Origin: Lysobacteraceae bacterium NML91-0213
Lineage (GTDB): Bacteria > Pseudomonadota > Gammaproteobacteria > Xanthomonadales > Xanthomonadaceae
DNA: 64,000 bases
Assembly (NCBI GenBank): GCA_002798175.1
Contig: NWQL01000004.1
Location: 240,887-304,886 of the forward strand
Direction: 5' to 3'
The notes under the pieces are model-generated. The model did no database searches. It was not told the origin of the DNA and saw only the letters and a program-made list of their open reading frames with translations. Both the position numbers and the translations under genes were made by a program. Positions within the stretch are counted from its first letter, which is position 1. Each line of letters starts with the position of its first letter. Shown here piece after piece: positions 25,810 through 36,309 of this stretch.

Positions 25810-27813
25810 TCAGCGCAGCGCGCGCGCCGCGTCGGCCACCGCCTGCGCGGTGAAGCCGAAGTGCTTGAACAGTACGCCGGCCGGCGCCGAGGCACCGAAG
25901 CGGTCGATGCCGACCACCGCCCCGTCCAGGCCCACGTACTTGCGCCAGATATCGGTCACGCCGGCTTCCACCGCCACCCGGTTGCGCACGCCGCGCGGCA
26001 ATACGGCCTCGCGGTAGTCCGCGTCCTGGCGATCGAACACATCGGTCGACGGCATCGACACCACGCGTGTTGCGATCCCGTCGGCTTCCAGCATCGCGCG
26101 CGCCTCGACGGCCAGCCCCACCTCGGAACCGGTGGCGATCAGAATGATTTCCGGCGTCCCGTTGCCGGCTTCGGCAAGCACGTAGCCACCGCGCGCGATG
26201 GCGTCAAGCTGGGCCTCGTCGCGCGCCTGGTGCGGCAGGTTCTGGCGGCTGAAGACCAGGCAGGACGGGCCGTCGCGGCGCTCGATCGCCGCGCGCCACG
26301 CCACCGCCGATTCCACTGCGTCGCAGGGGCGCCAGACATCGTTGTTGGGAATCAGCCGCAGGCTGGCCAGATGCTCGACCGGCTGGTGGGTCGGGCCATC
26401 CTCGCCCAGACCGATGGAGTCGTGGGTGTAGACATGGATCGCATGCGCTTCCATCAACGCGCTCATCCGCACCGCGTTGCGCGCGTAGTCGGAGAACACC
26501 AGGAAGGTCGCGTCGTACGGAATGAAACCGCCGTGCAGTGCAAGCCCGTTGCTGATCGCGGTCATCGCGAACTCGCGCACGCCGTAATAGATGTAGTTGG
26601 CCGCCGGGTCATCGCTGGCCACGTCCTTGCTGCCGCTCCACAGCGTCAGGTTGGAACCGGCCAGATCCGCCGAACCGCCCACCAGCTCCGGCAGGTGCGG
26701 CGCGAACGCCTCGATCGCCATCTGCGAGGCCTTGCGCGATGCCACCACCGGCCCTTCCGCCTGCAGCTTGCGGATGTAGGCATCCGCCGCCGCGGCGAAA
26801 CCTTCCGGCAGCTCGGCATGCGAGCGGCGGGTCAGCTCGGCGGCCGCCTCGGGATATTTCTGCGCGTAGGCATCGAACAGGCGGTTCCACTGCTCCTCGC
26901 GCACCAGGCCGGCGTTGCCGGCGCGCCAGCCGTCCTGGATCGCGGCCGGCAGTTCGAACGGACCATGTTCCCAGCCCAGCGCCTTGCGGGTGGCGGCGAG
27001 CTCGTCGGCCCCCAGCGGCGCACCGTGCGAGGACTCCTTGCCCGCCTTGGCCGGCGAACCGAACCCGATGGTGGTGCGGCAGCACAGCAGCGTCGGGCGC
27101 TCGTCCTGCGACAGCGCGTCCTCGATCGCCGCCTTGATGGCGTCGGCATCGTGCCCGTCGACGTCGCGGATCACGCGCCAGCCGTAGGCCTCGAAGCGCT
27201 TCGGGGTGTCGTCGGTGAACCAGCCCTGCACCTCGCCGTCGATGGAGATGCCGTTGTCGTCCCAGAACGCCACCAGCTTGCCCAGCTTCAGGGTGCCGGC
27301 CAGCGAGGCGGCCTCGTGCGAGATGCCTTCCATCAGGCAACCGTCGCCCATGAACACCCAGGTGCGGTGGTCGACGATGGCGAACTCGGGCCGGTTGAAG
27401 CGCTGCGCGAGCAGCTTCTCCGCCAGCGCGAAGCCGACGGCATTGGCGAAGCCCTGGCCGAGCGGGCCGGTGGTGGTCTCCACGCCCGGGGTGACGAAGT
27501 TCTCCGGATGCCCCGGCGTGCGATGGCCGAGCTGGCGGAAGTTCTTCAGCTCTTCGATCGGCAGGTCGTAACCCGACAGGTGCAGCAGCGCGTACTGCAG
27601 CATCGAGCCATGGCCGTTGGAGAGCACGAAGCGGTCGCGGTTGAACCACTTCGGGTTGTTCGGGTTATGGCTGAGGTAGTCGTTCCACAGCACTTCGGCG
27701 ATGTCCGCCATGCCCATCGGCATGCCCGGATGGCCGGACTTGGCGGCCTCGACGGCGTCGGCGGCAAGGAAACGGATGGCGTTGGCGAGATCGCGACGGG
27801 TCGGCTGGGTCAT
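25810..27813 (-). CDS. tkt: Transketolase
   Basis: A 667-residue thiamine-diphosphate enzyme moving two-carbon units in the pentose phosphate pathway. The N-terminal ThDP domain shows [35 protein letters not shown] and the ThDP motif [18 protein letters not shown]...DDNGISIDG. The pyrimidine-binding domain has the catalytic Glu region ([21 protein letters not shown]) and [16 protein letters not shown]. The C-terminal domain closes from about residue 530. I start at the ATG giving [19 protein letters not shown], 48 codons inside the open frame, as in relatives. Downstream of the symporter gene on the same strand. Confidence 0.96.
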   Translation of the reverse strand: MTQPTRRDLANAIRFLAADAVEAAKSGHPGMPMGMADIAEVLWNDYLSHNPNNPKWFNRDRFVLSNGHGSMLQYALLHLSGYDLPIEELKNFRQLGHRTPGHPENFVTPGVETTTGPLGQGFANAVGFALAEKLLAQRFNRPEFAIVDHRTWVFMGDGCLMEGISHEAASLAGTLKLGKLVAFWDDNGISIDGEVQGWFTDDTPKRFEAYGWRVIRDVDGHDADAIKAAIEDALSQDERPTLLCCRTTIGFGSPAKAGKESSHGAPLGADELAATRKALGWEHGPFELPAAIQDGWRAGNAGLVREEQWNRLFDAYAQKYPEAAAELTRRSHAELPEGFAAAADAYIRKLQAEGPVVASRKASQMAIEAFAPHLPELVGGSADLAGSNLTLWSGSKDVASDDPAANYIYYGVREFAMTAISNGLALHGGFIPYDATFLVFSDYARNAVRMSALMEAHAIHVYTHDSIGLGEDGPTHQPVEHLASLRLIPNNDVWRPCDAVESAVAWRAAIERRDGPSCLVFSRQNLPHQARDEAQLDAIARGGYVLAEAGNGTPEIILIATGSEVGLAVEARAMLEADGIATRVVSMPSTDVFDRQDADYREAVLPRGVRNRVAVEAGVTDIWRKYVGLDGAVVGIDRFGASAPAGVLFKHFGFTAQAVADAARALR

Positions 27814-27898
27814 GTCATCGGCGGGCGGCGGCGGGAGCCCGCTATTGTCCCACGGCCGCCGCGGGCGTGCCTCCGGCAGCCCGCCGACGCGATCACCC

Positions 27899-29230
27899 TC
27901 AGCCGTTTTCCAGTGCCACCGCGGCAGGACGCAGGACGGATTCGGGTTCCGCGTCATCCGGCTCGCTGCGCGCGATCACCACCGAGCCGACCATGTCGCC
28001 GCCGATGTTGACCGTGGTGCGGCACATGTCGAGGAAGCGGTCGACGCCGAGGATGATGCCGATGCCCTCGGGCGGGATGCCGAACATCACCAGGATGGCG
28101 GCGATCACCGGCAGCGAACCGCCCGGCACGCTGGCCGCGCCGATGCCGCCCATGATGCACATCACCAGGATCATCGCCTGCTGCACCAGGGTGAGCTCCA
28201 CCCCGAACAGCTGGGCGAGGAACAGCACGGTGACGCCCTCGTAGAGCGCCGTGCCGTTCATGTTGACCGTCGACCCAAGCGTGCACACGAAGCGTGCCAC
28301 CCGCCGCGGCACGCCCAGGTTCTCCTCGGCCACCTTCAGCGATGTCGGCAGCGTGGCCGCGCTCGACGAGGTCGAGAACGCCGTCAGCAGCGCCGGCTGC
28401 GACCTGCGGAAGACGTCCAGTGGCGAACGCCGGGCGAGTGCCGCGATCGCCACCGAATAGGTGCCGAAGAAGTGCAGCGCCATCGCCAGCACCGCGGTCA
28501 GCACGAACCAGCCCAGCTGCACCATCAGCCCGAGGCCCATGCGCGCGGTCAGCGTGAACAGCAGCGCGGCAACGGCGTAGGGCGCCAGGCGGATCACCCA
28601 GTCGATCAGCTTCAGGCTGATGTCGTAGACACCCTGTACCGCGCCGACGAAGCTGCGGGTGCCGGCGGTGTTGAGCACCGTCGCGGCCACGCCGAACATC
28701 AGCGAGAAGAACATCACTCCGATCAGATCGGTATCCGCGGCCGCGGCGATCGGGTTGCGCGGCACCATGTTGAGCAGCATCTGCATGAAGCCGATCGGCA
28801 TGTCGCCGCTGGGCACGCCGGTGCCGCCGGCACTGACATCGGCCATCACCCGGTCGCGCAGTTCATCCGGGATGCCGGCGCCCGGCTGCAGCAGGTGCGT
28901 CACCACCATGCCGATCACCACCGCAGCGGTGGTGCTGGCCAGCACCCACGCCAGCGTCTTGCCGCCCAGCCGCCCGAGCGAGCGCGGATCACCGATTTCC
29001 ACCACGCCCAGGATCAGCGCCGAGAACACCAGCGGCACCACCAGCATGAACAGCAGGCGCAGGAACAACTGGCCGATGGGGTCGGTGACATAGGTGATCA
29101 CCCCGCCCAGCCATGCCGCATCGCCGACCAGCACGTTCGCGGCCAGGCCCAGCGATGCGCCCACGATGAAACCGATCAGCATCCGGGTGTGCAGTGGCAT
29201 GCGGCGGACATCCGGAGTGGCTGGCGTCAT
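27899..29230 (-). CDS. Dicarboxylate/amino acid:cation symporter (DAACS)
   Basis: A 443-residue inner-membrane symporter of the GltP/DctA family taking up C4-dicarboxylates or acidic amino acids with Na+ or H+. The family hallmarks are present: the serine-rich HP1 loop SSSAATLP, the NMNGTALYE motif in TM7, the HP2 region [11 protein letters not shown], and the TM8 motif [13 protein letters not shown] that contacts the substrate. The N-terminal helices begin at about residue 17 ([13 protein letters not shown]). A chain of T residues lies just upstream of the ATG. Substrate (Glu/Asp or succinate/malate) cannot be settled by eye. Confidence 0.93.
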   Translation of the reverse strand: MTPATPDVRRMPLHTRMLIGFIVGASLGLAANVLVGDAAWLGGVITYVTDPIGQLFLRLLFMLVVPLVFSALILGVVEIGDPRSLGRLGGKTLAWVLASTTAAVVIGMVVTHLLQPGAGIPDELRDRVMADVSAGGTGVPSGDMPIGFMQMLLNMVPRNPIAAAADTDLIGVMFFSLMFGVAATVLNTAGTRSFVGAVQGVYDISLKLIDWVIRLAPYAVAALLFTLTARMGLGLMVQLGWFVLTAVLAMALHFFGTYSVAIAALARRSPLDVFRRSQPALLTAFSTSSSAATLPTSLKVAEENLGVPRRVARFVCTLGSTVNMNGTALYEGVTVLFLAQLFGVELTLVQQAMILVMCIMGGIGAASVPGGSLPVIAAILVMFGIPPEGIGIILGVDRFLDMCRTTVNIGGDMVGSVVIARSEPDDAEPESVLRPAAVALENG

Positions 29231-29314
29231 GCGGATCTGGCTCGTCGACCAAAAAAGGCCGGCAAGCTTAACAAAGCATGTGCGGCGCGCCCTGACTACG
29301 GGATGCGGCAGGCC

Positions 29315-30991
29315 TCAACGCGGATACAGCGGCGGCAGCACCGGCGCGGGTTCGCGGCCACCGGCGTCCTGCCAGCGTGGCCCGTCGCGGAATGCATCGC
29401 GCACCGCGGCGCGCGCCGCGGTTGCATCGCCGCCTGCCCAGCGTGCGCGCTGCAGCTGTTCGATCGCATCGCGTTGCAGCGGGTCGGCCAGGCGCGCGGC
29501 CAGCGCGTCGAGCCCCTCGGCCGGCGGCTGTGCCAACGCACACAGCGCGTCGGCGATGGCGTGGAGGTCGCCGGCCTGCAGCGCATCGCGCAGGGCGCGC
29601 TGTGCAAGGCGCGGGTCGGTGGTGTCGCGCGCGGGCGCGTGGTCGTGTCCGCCCGCTTCCATCGCGCGGGACCGGCGCTGCAGCGCCCAGCCCAGCGTCA
29701 CCAGCCACAGCAGCGCGAACACCACCGTCGCCAATGGCCAGGGGCCGATCGGATCCTGCACCCCGGGCACGCGGATACCGCCCCGTGCGCTGTGCGGCAG
29801 CGGGTCTCCGGTGACCGCGACCCCACCGCCACCCTGCCCCGCGGCCACCTCGACACGAAGATCCGGCAGCTCCGCGACCCGCGGCTCGTCCGCCGCCACG
29901 TCCCACCACGCCTGCCGCGGCCCGCGCACGGTCAACGTGCCCGCGCGTGCGGGCACGATCGCGAACTGCCGCGTCACCCGCACCGTCGGGCGGCCCTGGT
30001 CGAAGCTCTCCTCCACCTCGGGCGGTTCCGGAAACACCTGTGCACCGCCATCCACGGTCAGTTCAAGTGCTGGCAGCTGGCTGCCGCTGGCGCCATCCGC
30101 GCGCGCCTCCAGCACGATCTCGACCGCCTCGCCCGCACGTGCCTGCTGCGGCGTGGACAGGTACTTGAGCTGCAACCCACGCAGCGGCAGCCACGGCTGC
30201 GGCGCGCCGTCGGGAACCGGCCGCACCTCGAGGAAGCGCGGTGCGCCATCGGCACGCAACAGCCGCGAGCCGTCGCGGAACAGGTCGTCGAAGAAGTTGC
30301 CGGTCCCGCGGCCGGTGAAGCGGGCTCCGGGAATGGCCAGCGTGCCGCTGCGCTCGGGCACCAGCAGGAAGCGGCGTTCGACCACGGTATAGCGCCGGCC
30401 GCCGATGTCACGGTTGTACTGCACGTCGTTGCCGACGCGCTGCAGCGCCGCGCCTTCCGGCGACGGCTGCTCGAGTTCGCCCGAAATCAGCGGCGTGGCG
30501 TAGTACAGCCGCAACACGTAGCCGATGGCCTGCTGCACGTAGGCGCGATCGGCATCGAGTTCGGATTCGATGAAGGCCGGATCGCCCGCGCGTGCCGGCG
30601 TGGCGTCCGCGGCGGTCACGGTGAGGGTCAGCGCATCGGTGCTGGCGTTGCCGACGCGCAGGGCCGGCACCACGAGCGTGCCGGTGCGCCGCGGCGACAG
30701 CGCCACCGCGAACAGCACCCGCGCCTGGCTGCGCCCGTTGACGATCTCCACCTGGCGGCTGCTGGTGTGCCCGCTGAGCCGGAAGTCGGCCTCCAGCGCC
30801 GACCAGTCCGGAGCGCCGGCACCGGCCTGGGTGGTTTCGACGTTGAGGGTCGCGGTCTCGTCGAGCGCGATCCGGTCACGGTCCAGCCAGGCGCGCGCCT
30901 GCGCCTGCGCTGCACTGGCAGGCCATCCGGCGAGCAGCACCAGCACGCAGAGCAAAGGCGCAACGGCGGTCCAGGTTCGATACGTCTTCAT
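29315..30991 (-). CDS. batD: BatD family protein of the MoxR/Bat module
   Basis: 558 residues with a signal peptide (about 8-28), a large periplasmic part of Ig-like beta domains (oxygen-tolerance BatD domain; the NFFDDLFRD segment and YNRDIGGRRYTVVERRFLLVPE, quoted in part, are typical), one transmembrane helix at about 412-432, and a cytoplasmic Ala/Arg-rich helical tail. Last gene of a six-gene operon, its ATG touching the BatB/C stop (TGATG). Bat proteins act in envelope stress and virulence in several bacteria; the biochemical role is not established. Confidence 0.87.
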   Translation of the reverse strand: MKTYRTWTAVAPLLCVLVLLAGWPASAAQAQARAWLDRDRIALDETATLNVETTQAGAGAPDWSALEADFRLSGHTSSRQVEIVNGRSQARVLFAVALSPRRTGTLVVPALRVGNASTDALTLTVTAADATPARAGDPAFIESELDADRAYVQQAIGYVLRLYYATPLISGELEQPSPEGAALQRVGNDVQYNRDIGGRRYTVVERRFLLVPERSGTLAIPGARFTGRGTGNFFDDLFRDGSRLLRADGAPRFLEVRPVPDGAPQPWLPLRGLQLKYLSTPQQARAGEAVEIVLEARADGASGSQLPALELTVDGGAQVFPEPPEVEESFDQGRPTVRVTRQFAIVPARAGTLTVRGPRQAWWDVAADEPRVAELPDLRVEVAAGQGGGGVAVTGDPLPHSARGGIRVPGVQDPIGPWPLATVVFALLWLVTLGWALQRRSRAMEAGGHDHAPARDTTDPRLAQRALRDALQAGDLHAIADALCALAQPPAEGLDALAARLADPLQRDAIEQLQRARWAGGDATAARAAVRDAFRDGPRWQDAGGREPAPVLPPLYPR

Positions 30992-32715
30992 CAGGGTCCC
31001 CCGCCTTGCTGGCGACGCAGGTGTTCGAGGCGGAACTTTTCGCGCAGCAGGCCGCCCGGATCATCCGGCACCCGCCGCAGCCAGGCCTCGTTGGCTTCGC
31101 GCTGTTCGCGTTCCTCGCGGGTCCCGGAAATGCCGGCATCCGCCGGCTCGTCCTGTCCGCGTTCGTCTTCGGCCTGGCGCAGTGCCTGCTCCATCCGCCG
31201 GCGCTGGGCCTCGTCGGCGGCCTGCTGCGCCTGCGCATCCTCCGCCTGCGGTGCCGCGGTGGGCGGGGCATCGGTTGCCGGCGCCTCGCCGGGGTCGTCA
31301 CCGGCCTGGCCCTCGTCCTGGCGCTCCGGCGGCTGCTGCTCGCCCGGCTGCGGCTCGCCCTGTCCGCGCGACTCGCCATCCGGATCCGATTGCGGGCCCG
31401 ACGGTGGCGGCTGGCGCTGCATGGCCTGCAGCACCGCCTCGCGGTTGGCACGCGCATCGTCCATGCCGGGCTCGCGACGCAGGGCCTCGTCGTAGGCGGC
31501 CACCGCCTGTTCGTAGCGGCCGGCACGTGCCAGCGCGTTGCCGAGGTTGTAGGCGGCATCGGCACCGGGCAGCCCGCGCCAGGCGTCGATGGCGGTGGCG
31601 TAATCGCCTTCGCGATAGGCATCGGCGCCGGCCTGCATGCGTGCATGTGCCGCCTGGTCGGCACGTCGCCACCAGCCGCCTTCCAGCGTCGTCGTTGCCT
31701 GCGTCGCGGCCTGCGCATGCACGGGTCCCGGCATCCCCGCCGGCAGCCAGGCGAGCGCGAGCACCAGGGCCAGCGCATTGCGCCGGAATGCGAACGCGGC
31801 CAGCAGCATCAGCGGCAGCAGCAGCCAGTAGCCCTCGTCGAGCCGCAGCCGCGTGGTCGCGTCGCGGGCATCGCCCGAGGTGCTGCGCGGCTCGAGCACG
31901 CCAAGCGCGCGCAGGTCGTCGCTGTCGGCCCGCAGGCCGGCATATGCGCCGCCGCCGGCGCTGGCGATCGCACGCAGGGCCGGTGCATCCAGCCGCGCGC
32001 GGCCGAAGCTGCCGTCGGCTTCGCGGTACGCACTGCCGGCGGGCGTGCCGAGGCCGAGCACGGACACGCGATAGCCATCGCCGGCCACGGCGGCAGCGGC
32101 GCGTTCGGCGGCGCCGGATCCTTCGCCGGTGAGCAGCAGGATGTCGCCCTGGCGGAAGCCCGCCTGTTCCAGCAGCCGCGCGGCATGCCGGATCGCGCGG
32201 TCGGGCCGGTGCCCGTCGACCGGCATCACTCCCGGCGCCAGCGCGTCGAGATACAGCGCCAGGTTGGCGGCATCGGTGGTCAGCGGTGCGACGGTGAACG
32301 CATCATCCGCCCACACCACCAGCCCGACCTCGCCACCGGCGCGCTCGCGCAGCAGCGTCGCGATCTTCGATCGCGCCTGCGCCAGCCGGCTGGGCGGCAG
32401 GTCGTTGGCGAGCGCGGCGCCGGACAGGTCGAGCGCGATCACCAGCGGCGCGGCCGGCTGCACCAGCGGTTGCCCGCCGCTGCGCCAGCTCGGACCCGCC
32501 AGCGCGGTCACCGCGAGCACCCAACCGATGAGCAGCAGCGCCAGCCCCGGCCCGCCGCGACGTGCCCGGCCACCCAGCAGGTGCGGCAGCAGGTGCGGAT
32601 CGACGGTGCTCCGCCAGACGTCGTCACGCTGGCGCCGGCGTCGCCACCAGAGCACCAGCAGCGGCAGGCCCAGCAGGGCCCACAACCACTCGGGGCGCAG
32701 GAACAGCAGGTTCAT
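30991..32715 (-). CDS. BatB/BatC-type fusion: VWA domain plus TPR
   Basis: A 574-residue protein. The N-terminal part has two helices, then a von Willebrand A domain (about 90-260), a third helix near 295-315 and a second hydrophobic stretch. A tetratricopeptide segment follows (YNLGNALARAGRYEQAVAAYDEAL in parts: YNLGNALARAG, then YEQAVAAYDEALRREPG), then a very Gln/Glu/Pro-rich low-complexity region (about 435-545). The order matches BatB fused to BatC. The MIDAS motif reads D96-L-S98-G-A100 instead of D-x-S-x-S, and the later Asp (TDG in BatA) is TGE here, so the metal site looks degenerate. It starts at an ATG overlapping the BatA stop. Confidence 0.85.
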   Translation of the reverse strand: MNLLFLRPEWLWALLGLPLLVLWWRRRRQRDDVWRSTVDPHLLPHLLGGRARRGGPGLALLLIGWVLAVTALAGPSWRSGGQPLVQPAAPLVIALDLSGAALANDLPPSRLAQARSKIATLLRERAGGEVGLVVWADDAFTVAPLTTDAANLALYLDALAPGVMPVDGHRPDRAIRHAARLLEQAGFRQGDILLLTGEGSGAAERAAAAVAGDGYRVSVLGLGTPAGSAYREADGSFGRARLDAPALRAIASAGGGAYAGLRADSDDLRALGVLEPRSTSGDARDATTRLRLDEGYWLLLPLMLLAAFAFRRNALALVLALAWLPAGMPGPVHAQAATQATTTLEGGWWRRADQAAHARMQAGADAYREGDYATAIDAWRGLPGADAAYNLGNALARAGRYEQAVAAYDEALRREPGMDDARANREAVLQAMQRQPPPSGPQSDPDGESRGQGEPQPGEQQPPERQDEGQAGDDPGEAPATDAPPTAAPQAEDAQAQQAADEAQRRRMEQALRQAEDERGQDEPADAGISGTREEREQREANEAWLRRVPDDPGGLLREKFRLEHLRRQQGGGP

Positions 32716-33725
32716 GCCGCAGGCTCCGTCGACAGCCGGCGGCGCGGCCAGGGCACCCATGCCAGCAGCGCCAGCCCGAGCGCCCAGGCGAGCGGCACGT
32801 GGTAGCGCTCGATCCGCGGACGCACCGCCCCGGCGGGTCGCTCGACCGGCTCGAGCCGGTCGATCTCGGCGTAGATGCCGGCGAGTTCCGCGGTGTCGCT
32901 GGCGCGGAACATGCGTCCGCCGGTCATGTCGGCGATGCCGCGCAGCGTGTCCTCGTCGATCTCCTCGACCGGGCCGGGCAGGCGGAAGCCGAATGGCGAT
33001 TGCATCCCGCCGCCGGCGCCTCCGAACGCGATGGTGTGCACGCGCACGCCGGCATCGCGTGCGAGTTCGGCGGCCTTCATCGGCTCGAGCAGGCCGGCGG
33101 TGTTGACACCATCGGTCAACAGGATCAGCACGCGCTGCCCGTCGGGCTGGCTGCGCAGGCGTTTGACCGCGAGGCCGATCGCATCGCCGATGGCGGTCTC
33201 GCGCCCGGCAAGGCCGACCACGCTGGTCATCAACTGTTCGCGCACGCTGTCGCGGTCCAGCGTCAGCGGGGCCACCGCATACGCCCGGCGGCCGAACACC
33301 AGCAGGCCGACGCGATCACCGCCGCGGCGGTCGAGGAAGTCGGCGATCACCGCCTTGGCCGCGGTGAGCCGGTCCACCACCCGGTTGCCGAGCAGCATGT
33401 CCTCCTCGGCCATGCTCCCGGACAGGTCCACCGCCAGCATCAGGTCGCGCCCGGCCTGCGGCGGCTGCACCGCTTCGCCGAGCGCCTGCGGCCGCGCGGC
33501 GGCCACGCACAGGCAGGCCCAGGCCACCGCGGCAAGCCACACCCGCAGCCCGCCGCTGGCACCACGGCGCACCGCCGTCGCGCCGGCGCCGGTCTCGAGC
33601 CGGTCCGCCCACGGCACCCGCAACGCCGCGCTGGTGCTCACCGGTGGCAACAGCCGACGCAGCAGCCACGGCAACGGCAGCGCCAGCAGCAGCCAGGGCC
33701 AGGCGAGATCCTGCAGCCAGCTCAC
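32712..33725 (-). CDS. batA: BatA-type VWA domain membrane protein
   Basis: 337 residues: two N-terminal helices (about 8-27, 60-77), a VWA domain (about 95-275) and a C-terminal helix (about 305-325). The MIDAS site is intact: D100-L-S102-G-S104 with a later Asp in LILLTDGVNT. The start is the GTG at 33725, whose last two bases and the next A form the stop of the upstream DUF4381 gene (GTGA overlap); the frame is open 52 codons further up only as shadow sequence. With the degenerate BatB/C next to it, this is probably the metal-binding partner of the pair. Confidence 0.88.
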   Translation of the reverse strand: MSWLQDLAWPWLLLALPLPWLLRRLLPPVSTSAALRVPWADRLETGAGATAVRRGASGGLRVWLAAVAWACLCVAAARPQALGEAVQPPQAGRDLMLAVDLSGSMAEEDMLLGNRVVDRLTAAKAVIADFLDRRGGDRVGLLVFGRRAYAVAPLTLDRDSVREQLMTSVVGLAGRETAIGDAIGLAVKRLRSQPDGQRVLILLTDGVNTAGLLEPMKAAELARDAGVRVHTIAFGGAGGGMQSPFGFRLPGPVEEIDEDTLRGIADMTGGRMFRASDTAELAGIYAEIDRLEPVERPAGAVRPRIERYHVPLAWALGLALLAWVPWPRRRLSTEPAA

Positions 33726-34168
33726 CGCTGCCGGCTCCAGGCCAGGAACACCGCGCGCGCTTCGCCACGCAACTGCTCCACCGCACCGGTGTCGACCTCG
33801 CGGCGGTAACCGCCATCGCGCAGCAGTTCGAGCGATGCCGGGCCCAGACCGCTCGCGGATTTCTGGAGGAAACCGATCCACTCGGCTTCGCCCAGCGTGG
33901 CGGTGTGCGGCTGGCGCTGGCGCGCAGCGCGGCGCAACAGTTCCGAGATCACCGCCACCTGCGCGGCAGCCGTCGGCGCTGCAGCCACCGTGTCATCGAA
34001 CAGGGCCTGCACCTGCAGGCGGCGACGACGCGCGCGCCGTCGCCACCACAGCACCGCGATCACGAGCGCGAGCAGCACGGCCGCCAGCAGCCACCAGCCC
34101 GGCGCCGGTGGCCACCAGCCCGGCGCCGGCGGCTGGTGGATGTCGCGCAGGACCAGCCCGGCGGCCAT
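33722..34168 (-). CDS. DUF4381 family membrane protein of the Bat operon
   Basis: 148 residues with one transmembrane helix (about 27-45) followed by a basic RRRARRRR stretch and a cytoplasmic helical domain (LLRRAARQ, WIGFLQKS, the usual DUF4381 features). The family is found almost only between DUF58 and BatA genes. The N-terminal region holds a short tandem duplication, PPAPGWW-PPAPGWW (residues 14-27), which is also visible as a DNA repeat at about 34095-34135. Starts at the ATG that overlaps the DUF58 stop (TGATG). Function unknown. Confidence 0.8.
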   Translation of the reverse strand: MAAGLVLRDIHQPPAPGWWPPAPGWWLLAAVLLALVIAVLWWRRRARRRRLQVQALFDDTVAAAPTAAAQVAVISELLRRAARQRQPHTATLGEAEWIGFLQKSASGLGPASLELLRDGGYRREVDTGAVEQLRGEARAVFLAWSRQR

Positions 34169-35100
34169 CAGCTGTCGGCCCCGGCGGGCTGCGGTAGCAG
34201 CCATGCATCGCTGGCCATGTCGCTTGCCAGCGTGCGCACCCGCACGCCACGGCCGGGCAGCTCGGCGAGCATCGCCTCGAGCGGCGCCACGAACCGCGCA
34301 TGCCAGCGCTGTCGCTGCGCGGCGGCGGCCAGGTCGAGTTCGATCCGCCGTCCTCCGGTCTCGAATGCGAGGCGGTCATGCGGTGGCGCGGTTTCGAGCG
34401 GATCGGTGAGCAGCACCACGGTGACATCGGCATGCATCGCCAACCCGGTCCAGCGCGAACGCGGGATATCGTGCAGGCTGCCGGCATCGGCCAGCACCAG
34501 CAGCCGCGCCCCGGGTCGCAGCACCCGCGCGGCATGGTCGAGCGCGATCGCCAGACCGGCATCCTCCCCGGGCGGCCGCGTGTACCAGCGCACCAGCGCA
34601 TCCAGCACCCGCAGTGCCCCACGCGGGCCACCCGCCGGTGGCACCGGTGGTTCACGCAGGCTGCCGCGCAATGCGGCGACACGATCGCCCTCGCCGATCG
34701 CGCGCCATGCGGCCACTGCACCGGCACGCGCGGCCTGCACCGACTTGAAGCGCATGCGGGTGCCGAAGTACAGCGCCGGCGCGGTATCGGCCACGATCAG
34801 CGACAGGCGTTCGCGCTCGGCCTGGAACAGCTTGGTATGCGCGCGCCCGGTACGTGCGGTCAGCCGCCAGTCGATATGCCGGGCATCGTCGCCGGCGGTG
34901 TATTCGCGCGACTCCGCGTACTCCATGCCGCGACCGCGCAGCGGTGACGGCGACTGCCCCGCCGCGACATGGCGGACGCGGCGCGGCCGGCGGCCCTGCG
35001 CGGTAGCGCGCAGCGCGACCAGTTCCGCAAGCGTCGGCACGACGCCTTCATCGCCCGCCGGGCGCCCGGGCTGTTCCATGCTCGAGAGGTCTTCCGCCAC
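34168..35100 (-). CDS. DUF58 domain protein of the MoxR/Bat operon
   Basis: 310 residues. The DUF58 core motif is clear at about 62-90 (YAESREYTAGDDARHIDWR, then TARTGRAHTKLFQAERER), and a VWA-like fold follows with LLVLADAGSLHD. No transmembrane helix is seen, unlike longer DUF58 proteins, so it is probably cytoplasmic and membrane-associated. ATG starts at 35100 and at 35079 are both possible (MAEDLSSMEQ). Second gene of the operon, 83 bp downstream of the MoxR ATPase. Confidence 0.88.
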   Translation of the reverse strand: MAEDLSSMEQPGRPAGDEGVVPTLAELVALRATAQGRRPRRVRHVAAGQSPSPLRGRGMEYAESREYTAGDDARHIDWRLTARTGRAHTKLFQAERERLSLIVADTAPALYFGTRMRFKSVQAARAGAVAAWRAIGEGDRVAALRGSLREPPVPPAGGPRGALRVLDALVRWYTRPPGEDAGLAIALDHAARVLRPGARLLVLADAGSLHDIPRSRWTGLAMHADVTVVLLTDPLETAPPHDRLAFETGGRRIELDLAAAAQRQRWHARFVAPLEAMLAELPGRGVRVRTLASDMASDAWLLPQPAGADS

Positions 35101-35183
35101 GGATTACGCGCAGAGGTGGCGGTCGAAAGCCGGTGGCGTCCGGTCCGCGTCGCCCCCGGCGATCCTCGGGAAAGCCGGATCGT

Positions 35184-36179
<996 letters not shown>

Positions 36180-36262
36180 GGGCGGCGTGTCGGAAGCGCA
36201 TCTGCGTCGGACGCCCAGTGTGCCCCAGGACGACGGTCGGGATTCAAGCCGGTCCTGAACGA

Positions 36263-36286
36263 CGACGGGGCCCGAAGGCCCCGTCG
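36263..36286 (-). terminator. Terminator of pilMNOPQ
   Basis: Perfect 10-bp stem CGACGGGGCC / GGCCCCGTCG around a 4-base loop that reads TTCG on the transcribed strand, the very stable tetraloop. It lies 24 bp past the pilQ stop and is followed by TCGTTC, so termination may be helped by other factors. Confidence 0.75.
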
Positions 36287-36309
36287 CGTGGTGCGTGATG
36301 CGACCGGCG

